44,164 nucleotides of DNA, taken from NCBI GenBank assembly GCA_011523785.1, contig WTFW01000057.1, forward strand, positions 1 to 44,164, in the 5' to 3' direction. This document shows positions 25,678 to 33,552 of this stretch, one piece after another. The translations under genes were made by a program, and so were the position numbers. Under the pieces are notes generated by a model, which searched no databases, was not told the origin of the DNA, and saw only the letters and a program-made list of their open reading frames with translations. This DNA comes from Chloroflexota bacterium (GTDB lineage Bacteria > Chloroflexota > UBA11872). Each line of letters starts with the position of its first letter. The first letter of the stretch is position 1.

Positions 25678-26786
25678 GCCGGCGTCGGAGATGCCAGACC
25701 CTGGCTCGGCACAGCGAAGCCGGCTGGCTCTACGCGCACGCCTGGCGCCGCCCGGGGGACCGGAAACGCGGACGCAGCCCCGTGCTCGACGATCGTTCGT
25801 GCCAGCCACGCCGGGTCGTCATGCAACGCGACGATGGTGCCGCCCAGGCCCGCGCCGGCGAGCTTGGCCCCATGCGCGCCGAGTTTGATTGCCCGCTCCG
25901 TTAACGCGTCGACCACGGGCCCCGACCCGCCGACGGTCGCGATGTGACGATGTGCGGCGTTCATGGCTGTGCCGACCGCCGGCCAGTTCCGCTCCAGCAG
26001 GTCGCGCTTCGTCTGCCGAGCTATCGATCCCAGGGCATGCATGGCCGCCCGCACATGCGGGTCCCCCTCCACCCAGCGGGAGCGCAATGGACGGTGGGTC
26101 TCGCCGGAGTCACGTTGTCGCCCGGTATGGGCCAGCACGAACGGAAGCTCCGCATCGGGCTCAAGCAACGGTTCAACGGTCGCCAGCGGATCGACGGTCG
26201 GTCCGCGCCAGTCCTCCTTGCCCCGGAAATCCATGCATATCAGTCCGCCGAAGGTCGTCGCGTAGAAGTCCTGGAACCCGCACGTAATTCCCATGCGGCT
26301 GAACTCGATCTCACGGGCAGTTTCAGAGAACTGATGCATCGGCGTCGTGCGGCTCAGCCAGGTATTCGTGGCATGGAGCGCGGCGACCAGCAGCGCGCTG
26401 CTGCTGGAGAGGCCGGCGCCAGGTGGCACCTCGCTCCAACACCGGAGCTCGACCTGCGCGCGCTGCATACCCTGCGCGGCCACGACAGCCTTCAGCACGT
26501 TCAAGTAAGTCGAGCGCCGGGCCTCGGCCAAGGTCTCCGGGTGCATCCTGGCCGCCGCAAGCGCGCTTGGGGCGGCAGCGAGACGCAGGTCGTCTGAGGA
26601 CTCCACCGTGAGATCGAGTTTGGCGTCCAGCGCCAGCAGGCGCAGTCGGGGAGCCGGCTGGATTGCCACGTAGGCCCGTCGCGGAATCGCGAACGCCACG
26701 ACCGTCCCGCCGTACATGTCGCTGGGATTGCCCAGCAGCCCCGCCCGTCCAGGCGCCGACGCCACGACCGGACCGCGCGGCGTCAC
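25674..26786 (-). CDS. GHMP-family sugar kinase, glucuronokinase-like
   Basis: A 370-residue GHMP kinase. Features in order are the substrate motif 'GRAGLLGNPSDMYGGTVVAF' near residues 13-32, the phosphate loop 'PPGAGLSSSSALLVAAL' (about 127-143), and the third motif 'KLAGAGLGGTIVAL'. The G-N-P-S-D-x-Y-G-G form, rather than galactokinase G-E-H-T-D or HddA-type loops, resembles plant glucuronokinase (recalled from the family; not checked here). It overlaps both neighbours by four bases: galU upstream (GTGA) and xylB downstream (ATGA). A sugar-1-phosphate product followed by a UTP-pyrophosphorylase is the obvious reading. Alternatives are a heptose-7-phosphate kinase or L-arabinokinase-like enzyme. 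Confidence 0.8.
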   Translation of the reverse strand: MTPRGPVVASAPGRAGLLGNPSDMYGGTVVAFAIPRRAYVAIQPAPRLRLLALDAKLDLTVESSDDLRLAAAPSALAAARMHPETLAEARRSTYLNVLKAVVAAQGMQRAQVELRCWSEVPPGAGLSSSSALLVAALHATNTWLSRTTPMHQFSETAREIEFSRMGITCGFQDFYATTFGGLICMDFRGKEDWRGPTVDPLATVEPLLEPDAELPFVLAHTGRQRDSGETHRPLRSRWVEGDPHVRAAMHALGSIARQTKRDLLERNWPAVGTAMNAAHRHIATVGGSGPVVDALTERAIKLGAHGAKLAGAGLGGTIVALHDDPAWLARTIVEHGAASAFPVPRAAPGVRVEPAGFAVPSQGLASPTPA

Positions 26787-27676
26787 AGCCGTTGGCCGAG
26801 CTCGCTGACGTACTGCCGAACACTGGCGCCGTACTGTGGGTCGGCGAGCGCAAAGTCGATGAACGCCCGGTAGTACGACGCAAAGTTGCCAATGTCGTAC
26901 CGGCGCTCGCTCGGCTCCAGGGGAACGACGCGAACCGGCGGCGACTCCCGCGCCAGGATCGCAATCGAGTCGGTAAGCCAGCGCTCACCGCCCAACCCGG
27001 GCCGCGTCGCCTCGATCGCGTCGAAGATGGACGAGTCAAAAACGTAGCGCGGCACGATGGCCAGGTCGCTGGGCGCCTGGCCCGCAGCCGGTTTCTCGAC
27101 CAGGTCGACCGCTACGAGCGAGCCATTCACATCTCGCACATCGACGATGCCGTAGCGAAAGGCGTCTTCCGGCGCGATCTGCTCCACGGCAACCGCGCCG
27201 CTTGCGCCACTGTCTCCGTGGGCTGCCATAAGCCGGGCCACCAGGTCGCCACCGTGAATGATGGTGTCGCCGAATGCAACGACAAAGGGCTCGCCGCCGG
27301 CGAAGTCGCGCGCCAGGCCCACCGCGTCCGCGACGCCGCTGGGCGACCCCTGGCGGGTATAGAAGACGCCGCGGATCCCGTCGGCAATCGGCAGATCGGC
27401 CGGATCGACGCTCCCTGCCTGGTGAAGAACCTGGCTGAGTTCGAGATCGGCGTCGAAGTGATCCTCGATCGCCGCCTTCTTTCGGCCCGTGATCAACAGG
27501 ATCTGCTCAACCCCGGCCGCGCGCAGTTCCTCAACCACGTATTGCACGACCGGCTTGCGGCCCACCGGCAGCATTTCCTTCGGCTGAGATTTGGTTGCCG
27601 GAAAAAGGCGGGTGCCCACGCCGGCTACGGGTACCACGGCCTTGCGTATGGCGCCTGAGGACACGGTTCTTGTCAC
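26783..27676 (-). CDS. galU: UTP-glucose-1-phosphate uridylyltransferase (GalU-like)
   Basis: A 297-residue nucleotidyltransferase making UDP-glucose (or a UDP-sugar) from a sugar 1-phosphate and UTP. The nucleotide loop 'VVPVAGVGTRLFPATKSQPKEML' (about 14-36) and 'KPVVQYVVEELRAAGVEQILLITGRKK' fit GalU, as do 'FGDTIIHGG' and 'RYDIGNFASYYRAFIDFAL' at the C-terminus. GTG at 27676 has GGGA about six bases upstream. It leads a tight operon with GHMP kinase and xylulokinase, hinting that the sugar 1-phosphate it uses could come from that kinase and so may not be glucose 1-phosphate. It is divergent from the small anchored protein at 27842. Confidence 0.9.
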   Translation of the reverse strand: MTRTVSSGAIRKAVVPVAGVGTRLFPATKSQPKEMLPVGRKPVVQYVVEELRAAGVEQILLITGRKKAAIEDHFDADLELSQVLHQAGSVDPADLPIADGIRGVFYTRQGSPSGVADAVGLARDFAGGEPFVVAFGDTIIHGGDLVARLMAAHGDSGASGAVAVEQIAPEDAFRYGIVDVRDVNGSLVAVDLVEKPAAGQAPSDLAIVPRYVFDSSIFDAIEATRPGLGGERWLTDSIAILARESPPVRVVPLEPSERRYDIGNFASYYRAFIDFALADPQYGASVRQYVSELGQRL

Positions 27677-27841
27677 AAGAGTTCCCGAGGCGGCGGCGCG
27701 TCAGAGATCGGACGCTAGCATACGCACTCCGGCCGAGCGGTCCGCCGTGCATCACGCGCGGCGCTTGGCTGCGATCTGACATGTGCAGCCGTTGCACGAT
27801 GCCGACGAGTCTCGGCGCGGCGGCGAAATGGGGGAGTCCGC

Positions 27842-28435
27842 GTGCGTCGCGCACTGGTCTTTGGAATCTGGGTGCTTCTCGCAGTGGCGGGAATCCTGGT
27901 TGTCCTCGGCGTCTTTGCAACTCGCGGCTCCGTTGACATCTCGGACCTCGCGCGCCTACAGCCGGATCCACTCGTGCGCACGCAGGCCGAAGCCAAACTC
28001 AACGCATTCGGCCAGACATCCGAGCAGGCGCGCCTTGCCGGCCGCGCCATCCCGGCTCAGGTTGCCTTTACCCACGACGAAATGACGGCGCTTCTTCGGG
28101 ATTGGGCCGGGCAGGAGCATGGCTTTGGTTCGGTCACCGACGTGCAGCTCACGTTTCGCCTGCGAACCCTCACGTTGACGGGCGTCCTGCATTCAGTCGG
28201 TCTGAGCTTTCCGTTTCGGATCGACATCGTCGTGACGACCGAGAACAGCCAGCGCACGGCCGAGATCACACGCTTTCAGGTGGGCGAGGTGTATGCGCCC
28301 GCCTTCGTACGCTCGCTCCTTCTTGCTCTGGCCGAGAGCACCCTGGACGCCGGACTGCCTCGCCTGCCGATTGCCATTGAAACGCTGGTGATAACCAACG
28401 GCGAGTTGCTCGTCTCCGGCGTCGCTGTTCCCTAG
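27842..28435 (+). CDS. Membrane-anchored protein of unknown function
   Basis: I do not recognise this 197-residue protein. A signal-anchor helix (about 4-27) is followed by an extracytoplasmic domain of alternating beta strands ('DVQLTFRLRTLTLTGVLHSVG', 'FRIDIVVTTENSQRTAEITRFQVGEVY') and two helices, ending in 'IETLVITNGELLVSGVA'. This strand-rich, lipid-binding-like pattern and the 'NGELLVSG' ending recall LmeA/YpmS-type proteins, but no motif proves it. GTG at 27842 has GGGGAG five bases upstream. It stands alone on the plus strand, divergent from galU and convergent with the aldolase/SDR gene across a short hairpin. A tethered lipid- or polysaccharide-related role would suit the position but is inference. 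Confidence 0.75.
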   Translation: MRRALVFGIWVLLAVAGILVVLGVFATRGSVDISDLARLQPDPLVRTQAEAKLNAFGQTSEQARLAGRAIPAQVAFTHDEMTALLRDWAGQEHGFGSVTDVQLTFRLRTLTLTGVLHSVGLSFPFRIDIVVTTENSQRTAEITRFQVGEVYAPAFVRSLLLALAESTLDAGLPRLPIAIETLVITNGELLVSGVAVP

Positions 28436-28448
28436 GCTCGAGGAGTGG

Positions 28449-28466
28449 CCCGCGCCTCAGCGCGGG
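28449..28466. terminator. Convergent-gene hairpin overlapping the aldolase/SDR stop codon
   Basis: A perfect 7-base GC stem (CCCGCGC / GCGCGGG) with a 4-base loop. The loop contains the stop codon of the minus-strand aldolase/SDR gene. There is no T-run on either strand, so a classic Rho-independent terminator is not shown; it could still block or pause convergent transcripts. Confidence 0.35.
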
Positions 28467-30466
28467 AAAGCGCCACGAACTCCGCCGTCTACCGGCAGCA
28501 CGGCGCCCGTTGTCTTGGCCGCCCGGTCGCTGGCGAGAAATAGCACGGCCTCCGCCACGTCACCCGCGCCGACCGGCGCTTGCAGCAGGTTCCTGCGGCG
28601 ATAAAAGTCCTCAAGCTGATCAACCTCCACGCCGTGAGCTGCGGCGCGGCCGGCCCGCAGATCGTCGCTCCACAGGCGCGAATCCGTGAACACCGCGTCC
28701 GGGTTCACCATGTTGACGCGAATCCCGTGCTCTCCGTTCTCAATAGCCAGAACCCGGCCCAGTTGTAGCTGGGCTGCCTTGGCCGCGCTGTAGGCCCCGA
28801 AGTCCCGGCCCGGGTCAAACGTGTTCTTCGTGCACACCAGGATCACGCTGCCCCCAAGGCCTTGCTGGCGCATGCCCCGAACTGCCGCCCGTGTCACCAG
28901 GAAGTGTCCGGTGGCATTCACGTCAAGGCTCTGTTGCCACTCGGTAAGGGGTAGAGCGTCTATCGGGGCCGCATCGGCGATTCCGGCGTTGGAGACGACG
29001 ATGTCAAGCCCACCCACCGCAAGCGCAATCGCCCGCATGGCCGCTGTCACCGAGTCCTCGTCCGTCACGTCAAGCGTCAGCGGTTCGGCCGCGTCACCGT
29101 CACCGCAAATTCGCCTGGCAGCCTCTTCAGCACCGCTTCCGTCAACGTCGGTCACAAAGACGTGAGCGCCTGCCGAGGCCAGGCGCTCGGCCGTGGCGCG
29201 GCCGATCCCGCTGGCCGCGCCGGTAACCAGGGCCACCCGCCCGGCCAACTCGCGCTCGGGCGGCGCCAGCTTCAGCTTGTAGAGTTCCAACGGCCAGTAC
29301 TCGATGTCGAAGAGATCGCGCGCCGGCAGCGCCGCGTAGCCTCCCATCGACTCCGCCCCCTCGATCACGTCCATCGTCTGGCGATAAATCCGGGCCACGG
29401 CATCTGCCTCCGCAGCCGAACGGCCCGTGGTGAACATCCCGATGCCGGGCGCCAACACCACCCGCGGGCCCGCGTCATGCCTGAAGTCGTCGGCCGGATC
29501 GGCGTGCTCCCGCACGTACTCCGCGTACGCCGCTTCATAGCGATCCACGGCGCCAGGGGCGTCGGCCGGATCATCCGAATCCAGGACCAGCGGCAATCGC
29601 TTGGTGCGCAGCACGTGGTCAGGCGTTGCCGGACCCTGCTGAGCGAAACGCGCAACATCTGGGTGATCAACGAAGGCGCGGACCCTGGGGCTGGAGTCCG
29701 AACGGACAATCATGTGCCGGCGACGGCTCAGCCGGCCGCGCAGGGTAGTGGCCATGCGGGCTGCGTCGCTTTGCGGCTCGGCTGACGACCTACGCGGTCC
29801 AAACCAGGAACGCGCAATTCGCGCTTCCGCCCGCGACACCAGCTCGATGTGCCGCTCGTAGGACGCCTGGGCCGTCTCGCCGAACGTCACCAGGCCGTGT
29901 TTGTCGAGTACCAGGCCGTCGACCGACGGGTCGGCATCAAACACATCGGCCGACGCCCGCGAGAGTTCGAATCCGGGTTTGATATATGGGACCACGCCAA
30001 CGGCATCTCCCAAAACCTCTTGCACGCGCGACGCGCCGTCCGCCTGGTTCGTCAGGGTGAGAATCGCGTCCGCGTGGCTGTGGTCGATCCAGTCCAGCGG
30101 AATGAAGGCGTGCAGCAGCGTTTCGATTGAGGGACGCGGCGCCTGCGTGTCCAGCAGCGCCAGCGTGACCAGTTCCACCATGGCCTCGTCGTCCAGGACG
30201 TCGCGCTCGCGCAATGGAATCAGGTCGTCAAGTCCAAGCGGAGCGAACCCGTCCGCGCCGATGGTGGCCAGGTCGGTGCCGCTTCCCTTGATCGTCAGCG
30301 CTCGTCGCACGCCGCCACGCGGATCCGCAGCCTCGTGCTTGACCGATGTATTGCCGCCGCCAAACAGAACCAGCGAGGGCTCCGCACCCAGGAGGCGCGA
30401 CGTATAAACGCGCAGCGCCAGCGGGTCCAGGCCCGCCGCGGCCTCCGACGACCAGCGGGATTGCAC
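28457..30466 (-). CDS. Bifunctional class II aldolase / short-chain dehydrogenase (RhaE/YuxG-like)
   Basis: A fusion of about 669 residues. The N-terminal class II aldolase/adducin domain has 'LVLFGGGNTSVK', 'IKGSGTDLATI' and metal-binding 'IDHSHADAILTLTN'. A linker leads to a complete Rossmann SDR ('RVALVTGAASGIGRATA', 'VSNAGIADAAPID', catalytic 'YSAAK', and a glycine-rich C-terminus). Such fusions act on rhamnulose-1-phosphate, splitting it and oxidising lactaldehyde to lactate. GTG at 30466 has GGAG eight bases upstream and lies 15 bases after the cinA-like stop; the upstream ORF to 30547 is shadow. Whether the substrate is rhamnulose-1-phosphate is not proved; no rhamnose kinase or isomerase is in the window. 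Confidence 0.87.
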   Translation of the reverse strand: MQSRWSSEAAAGLDPLALRVYTSRLLGAEPSLVLFGGGNTSVKHEAADPRGGVRRALTIKGSGTDLATIGADGFAPLGLDDLIPLRERDVLDDEAMVELVTLALLDTQAPRPSIETLLHAFIPLDWIDHSHADAILTLTNQADGASRVQEVLGDAVGVVPYIKPGFELSRASADVFDADPSVDGLVLDKHGLVTFGETAQASYERHIELVSRAEARIARSWFGPRRSSAEPQSDAARMATTLRGRLSRRRHMIVRSDSSPRVRAFVDHPDVARFAQQGPATPDHVLRTKRLPLVLDSDDPADAPGAVDRYEAAYAEYVREHADPADDFRHDAGPRVVLAPGIGMFTTGRSAAEADAVARIYRQTMDVIEGAESMGGYAALPARDLFDIEYWPLELYKLKLAPPERELAGRVALVTGAASGIGRATAERLASAGAHVFVTDVDGSGAEEAARRICGDGDAAEPLTLDVTDEDSVTAAMRAIALAVGGLDIVVSNAGIADAAPIDALPLTEWQQSLDVNATGHFLVTRAAVRGMRQQGLGGSVILVCTKNTFDPGRDFGAYSAAKAAQLQLGRVLAIENGEHGIRVNMVNPDAVFTDSRLWSDDLRAGRAAAHGVEVDQLEDFYRRRNLLQAPVGAGDVAEAVLFLASDRAAKTTGAVLPVDGGVRGAFPR

Positions 30467-30480
30467 CGATGTGACTCCGG

Positions 30481-31287
30481 TTAGTCGCGCAGCGGCGCCG
30501 TTGGTTCCAGCGTCACGGTCTTTCCGGCCTCGGCTGCGATGGCGCAAAAGAGGTCGTAGGCGGCGTCGAGTTGGACCTTGGGATCGCCGCCTTCGGTGCT
30601 TCGAACCACGATGTCAACCGGCAGGCCATTCACACGCGACTGTCCCACGTACGCCTTCAAATAGGCCACGGGAACTTCGCGCATCACCCGCTGCATGAAC
30701 GGCGAAGTCTCCGATTCAAACGAGTCGATGAACACGCGCATGCGAGCGGTTTGCGAAGAGAACATTCCGTGCAGCGCCGGCCGGATATGCGTTTCGAAGC
30801 ATCCTTCAACTTCGCGCGGAGGCCCGGGCATCGACCAGATCGTCGTCTCATTGACCATCGTCGAAAAGCAGGGCGCCCACCCAACCGGGTTGAGGTGCAC
30901 CGTGGACGCCCGCGGAATCGACCCCATCTTCAGGCGTGGCGGTACCGAAACCTCCTCGATCGTCATGTTGCGACGCTGGGCGTAGTCTTCAATGACCTCA
31001 AACGGCGTATGCGTGCCGCTGCCCGCAACGGCGGCGATAGCGTCCACCGTCATGTCGTCAGGCGTTGGACCGAGGCCGCCGGTTGTGAGAATCACACGCG
31101 CCTTGCGCGCCACGGCGGCGCGCAACTCCGCAATCAGCGCGTCCAGATCATCGGCCAGCGCGGTGATCCGGCGAACGTCGCCGCCGGCAACCGACACCTC
31201 CCCCGCCAGCCAGTGCGAGTTGGTGTCCAGCACAAGGCCGGAAACGAGCTCCGTTCCGATCGAGAAGATCTCAACGTCGTCGTTCAT
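30481..31287 (-). CDS. CinA-like molybdopterin-binding-fold protein (single-domain)
   Basis: A 268-residue protein with the MoaB/MogA-like fold of the N-terminal CinA domain, 'IFSIGTELVSGLVLDTNSHWLA' opening and 'LTTGGLGPTPDDMTVDAIA' signature. The C-terminal nicotinamide mononucleotide deamidase domain of full CinA is missing. The long middle region 'PRASTVHLNPVGWAPCFSTMVN' and 'IWSMPGPPREVEGCF' follow the family pattern (ADP-ribose or FAD pyrophosphatase activity has been reported for some members). It is the first gene of a two-gene unit with the aldolase/SDR fusion, 14 bases apart. A -10 of form TAGAAT lies at 31321-31326. Confidence 0.85.
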   Translation of the reverse strand: MNDDVEIFSIGTELVSGLVLDTNSHWLAGEVSVAGGDVRRITALADDLDALIAELRAAVARKARVILTTGGLGPTPDDMTVDAIAAVAGSGTHTPFEVIEDYAQRRNMTIEEVSVPPRLKMGSIPRASTVHLNPVGWAPCFSTMVNETTIWSMPGPPREVEGCFETHIRPALHGMFSSQTARMRVFIDSFESETSPFMQRVMREVPVAYLKAYVGQSRVNGLPVDIVVRSTEGGDPKVQLDAAYDLFCAIAAEAGKTVTLEPTAPLRD

Positions 31288-31320
31288 GTCGCCCGCCGCT
31301 GCGAGGGGAGATCGGAGAGC

Positions 31321-31326
31321 ATTCTA
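31321..31326 (-). promoter_or_regulatory. Putative -10 element for the cinA-aldolase operon
   Basis: The minus strand reads TAGAAT, five of six to the consensus, 34 bases before the cinA-like ATG, in the gap divergent from the methyltransferase gene. No clear -35 lies at standard spacing. Confidence 0.35.
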
Positions 31327-31386
31327 AGTTGAGCCGCCGGGTCCGGTGCTAGCCTGCCGCCCAGCATAGGCAGAGGCTGGCAGGGC

Positions 31387-32187
31387 ATGGGCGCCGACTG
31401 GTACAAACAGCGCGGGTTCGCGACGGCAACCGTACGCCAGGCGCGCGCCTGGTACCTGCGATTCATCCCCCAACCGGGCGACCTGCTGGACCTGGGCTGC
31501 GGCCGGGGCGAGTTTCTGGCGGCCGCCGCGGAGGCGGGCCACCGCGTGCTTGGTCTCGATCACGATCAGGCCATGCTCGCCGAGGCCCGGGAACTCCCGG
31601 TACGCCAGGCAGACGCGCTGGACTTCCTGCAAAGCACCCCCGACCGCTACGACGTCATCACCGCATACCACGTCATCGAGCACCTGGCCGTGCGCGATGC
31701 CGAGGCAATGATTCGCCTCGCCGCGGACCGGCTGCGTCCTGGCGGCCGGCTCATCATCGCCACGCCCAACCCGGGCAGCCTGCCCACCATCGCCCACGAG
31801 TTCTGGCGCGATCCGACGCACGTCCGACCCTACGACCGGGAGCTGATCGAATTCCTGACCGCCGGCGCCGGACTCCAAACAGTCTCGGCCGGGCTCAATC
31901 CGGAGTCCGAACGCGGCCTGCCGGTCGAGCTGGCTGATCTGGACCTTCAACCGCCAACATCAACCCAGGGCGCGTCCAGCCCATCCGCTTCACGGTCGTC
32001 GCGCTGGGTCGCCGCCCGCCTGGCCGACTCGGACTACGGCCAGGATCTCGAACGCGCGATTCATGACGTTTCCGACAGCCTCCTGCACACGCGGCAGGAG
32101 TTGGAGCGGATCGCCGGCGTGTTGCGGCGCTTTCTGGAGGTGGCCTACGAGCCGTCGGAACTCTACGTCGTCGCGCGGCGGACCTAG
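31387..32187 (+). CDS. Class I SAM-dependent methyltransferase
   Basis: A 266-residue methyltransferase of the Methyltransf_11/23 type. SAM-binding motif I is 'LLDLGCGRGEFLAAAAEAG' (about 34-52), motif II 'VLGLDHD', and 'YDVITAYHVIEHL' then 'LRPGGRLIIATPNPGS' form motifs post-I to IV. A C-terminal extension (about 190-266) lacks the Rossmann pattern and contains a helical 'ALxRF' stretch. Enzymes of this pattern often act on glycan or lipid precursors, and its convergent neighbour is an LCP cell-wall protein, but the substrate cannot be inferred. ATG at 31387 follows GGCAGGG. Its TAG shares the four-base CTAG with the LCP stop. Confidence 0.85.
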   Translation: MGADWYKQRGFATATVRQARAWYLRFIPQPGDLLDLGCGRGEFLAAAAEAGHRVLGLDHDQAMLAEARELPVRQADALDFLQSTPDRYDVITAYHVIEHLAVRDAEAMIRLAADRLRPGGRLIIATPNPGSLPTIAHEFWRDPTHVRPYDRELIEFLTAGAGLQTVSAGLNPESERGLPVELADLDLQPPTSTQGASSPSASRSSRWVAARLADSDYGQDLERAIHDVSDSLLHTRQELERIAGVLRRFLEVAYEPSELYVVARRT

Positions 32188-33341
32188 GATGCCGGCTGCT
32201 GCCGGTTGGCCAGCTCCACCTGGGGCTCCGCGTCGGCCGGGGGCAGTGACTCGCTCCGCCGCATCAGGTCCGCCGTATAAGCATGAATCAGGGGCACATT
32301 TGGTTGCAGCACGTAGGCGCCATTGTCCGCGACCACCGCGCGCACCATGCCGTCCTCGGGACGAATCGCCCCGGACACGGTTCGAGTTGAGCCAATCTGC
32401 ATCCCCAGCTTGGCCATTGAGGGCACCAGGTCTGGCGGCAGGTTTGACTCGAATGCGTTGCTGAGTTCGCTGAGAAAGGCCGGCGACTCAACCAGCGTCT
32501 GCGGCGAGATCACCTGCTCCACCAACGCCAGCAGGATCTGCTGCTGGCGCACTTCGCGGGCGAAAGCCCCGTCCTGATGCCGCGTGCGCACGTAGCGCAA
32601 CGCCTTGTCCCCGTTGAAGTGATTGGGACCCGCCTCAACGTGGAACGGCTCAAAGCCCGTGTCGGTCGCGTTGGGGTACGACGGGTCGTAGATGGTCGAC
32701 GCCACGTCAACTTCTACGCCGCCAAAGAAGTCGACCAGCCGCTTGAACCCGTTGAAGTCCAGCGTCACCCAGTAGTCCACCTGCACGCCCAGCAGGTTGG
32801 CCACCCGCCGTCGCAGTGCGTCCGCGCCTTCCTCCTGCCACACCGAATTGATCCGGAACGGATCTGTGCGGCAGTTCGCCACACAGATGTCACGCGGAAT
32901 GGACACCAGAGTCGCGGCTCGAGTCCGCGGCTCCACGTGGGCAAGGATGATCGCGTCCGTTCGACCGCCTCCCTCACCCGGGCGCCGGTCCAGACCCAGA
33001 AACAGCACGCTGAACGGTCGGTCCTCAGGCCAGTCGGCAATCAGATCCAGCGGGTTTGGAGCCTCAGGGGTAACACTGGCTTCGACTATCGGTGAGGGTG
33101 AAAACGCGGGGGACGCCCTGGCGCTGACCACCGGCGTTTGCGCCGGCGTCCGTGGCACGGCGACCGTCGGCGTCGGGGCAACCGCAACCTCCGTTGCGCT
33201 CCCGGACCGCAGCCAGACCATCACGCCCAGGACCGCCACGATAACGAACACGGCGCCGGCCGATGCGACGCTGATGACTTCGGCCCGTCGGAGGCGATTC
33301 GCGCGGCCGGACGCAGGTTTGCGGGAAGGGTCAGACGACAT
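32184..33341 (-). CDS. LytR-CpsA-Psr (LCP) family wall-polymer ligase
   Basis: A 385-residue membrane protein: a short cytoplasmic N-terminus, one helix (about 23-44), a Thr/Pro/Ala linker (about 45-100), then the LCP domain. LCP proteins transfer phosphoglycan polymers (teichoic-acid-like, arabinogalactan or capsule) from lipid carriers to peptidoglycan. The family signature is present: 'FSVLFLGLDRRPGEGGGRTDAIILAH', 'LVSIPRDICVANC', 'INSVWQEEG', and the Arg-rich 'ALRYVRTRHQDGAFAREVRQQQIL' segment. Cysteines in 'CVANC' are less usual. ATG at 33341. It overlaps the convergent methyltransferase gene by four bases and its promoter region is shared with the oxidoreductase gene at 33553. Confidence 0.93.
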   Translation of the reverse strand: MSSDPSRKPASGRANRLRRAEVISVASAGAVFVIVAVLGVMVWLRSGSATEVAVAPTPTVAVPRTPAQTPVVSARASPAFSPSPIVEASVTPEAPNPLDLIADWPEDRPFSVLFLGLDRRPGEGGGRTDAIILAHVEPRTRAATLVSIPRDICVANCRTDPFRINSVWQEEGADALRRRVANLLGVQVDYWVTLDFNGFKRLVDFFGGVEVDVASTIYDPSYPNATDTGFEPFHVEAGPNHFNGDKALRYVRTRHQDGAFAREVRQQQILLALVEQVISPQTLVESPAFLSELSNAFESNLPPDLVPSMAKLGMQIGSTRTVSGAIRPEDGMVRAVVADNGAYVLQPNVPLIHAYTADLMRRSESLPPADAEPQVELANRQQPAS

Positions 33342-33376
33342 GAAGCCAAGTTTGCGTTATGTCGAGCGGAATGCTC

Positions 33377-33382
33377 ACTATA
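33377..33382 (-). promoter_or_regulatory. Putative -10 element for the LCP gene
   Basis: The minus strand reads TATAGT (five of six to TATAAT) 36 bases upstream of the LCP ATG. The spacing to any TTG-type -35 is not convincing. Confidence 0.35.
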
Positions 33383-33452
33383 CGACAGGTGCGCATGTGG
33401 TGGATCGAGTTGCCCATTGGACTCTCGCTGTAAACCCCGAGAACAGAGCGAA

Positions 33453-33474
33453 GCGTAACGCCGAAACGTTACGC
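33453..33474. repeat. Perfect 8-base inverted repeat in the LCP/oxidoreductase divergent gap
   Basis: GCGTAACG at 33453-33460 and CGTTACGC at 33467-33474 are exact reverse complements, 6 bases apart. It lies between the LCP start and the oxidoreductase start (about 112 and 79 bases away), a place where an operator for a dimeric regulator would be expected. It might instead form a hairpin in the oxidoreductase leader. No matching site was noticed elsewhere in the window. Confidence 0.5.
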
Positions 33475-33552
33475 CGCAGCCATTCGAATCCCAGCTGCGC
33501 AGACCCGGCGAGTACGCTGAAGCCTACAGATTGCCAAGCCAGAGGCTCCCGA

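Noticed and set aside
27783-27797. GTGCA-N5-TGCAC inverted repeat upstream of the anchored protein
   Set aside because: Arms of only five bases with no supporting promoter elements; not distinguishable from chance.
32797-33552. Upstream extension of the oxidoreductase frame
   Set aside because: It lies antisense to the LCP gene and in the intergenic gap, and has no Rossmann pattern; the family begins at the GTG at 33553.
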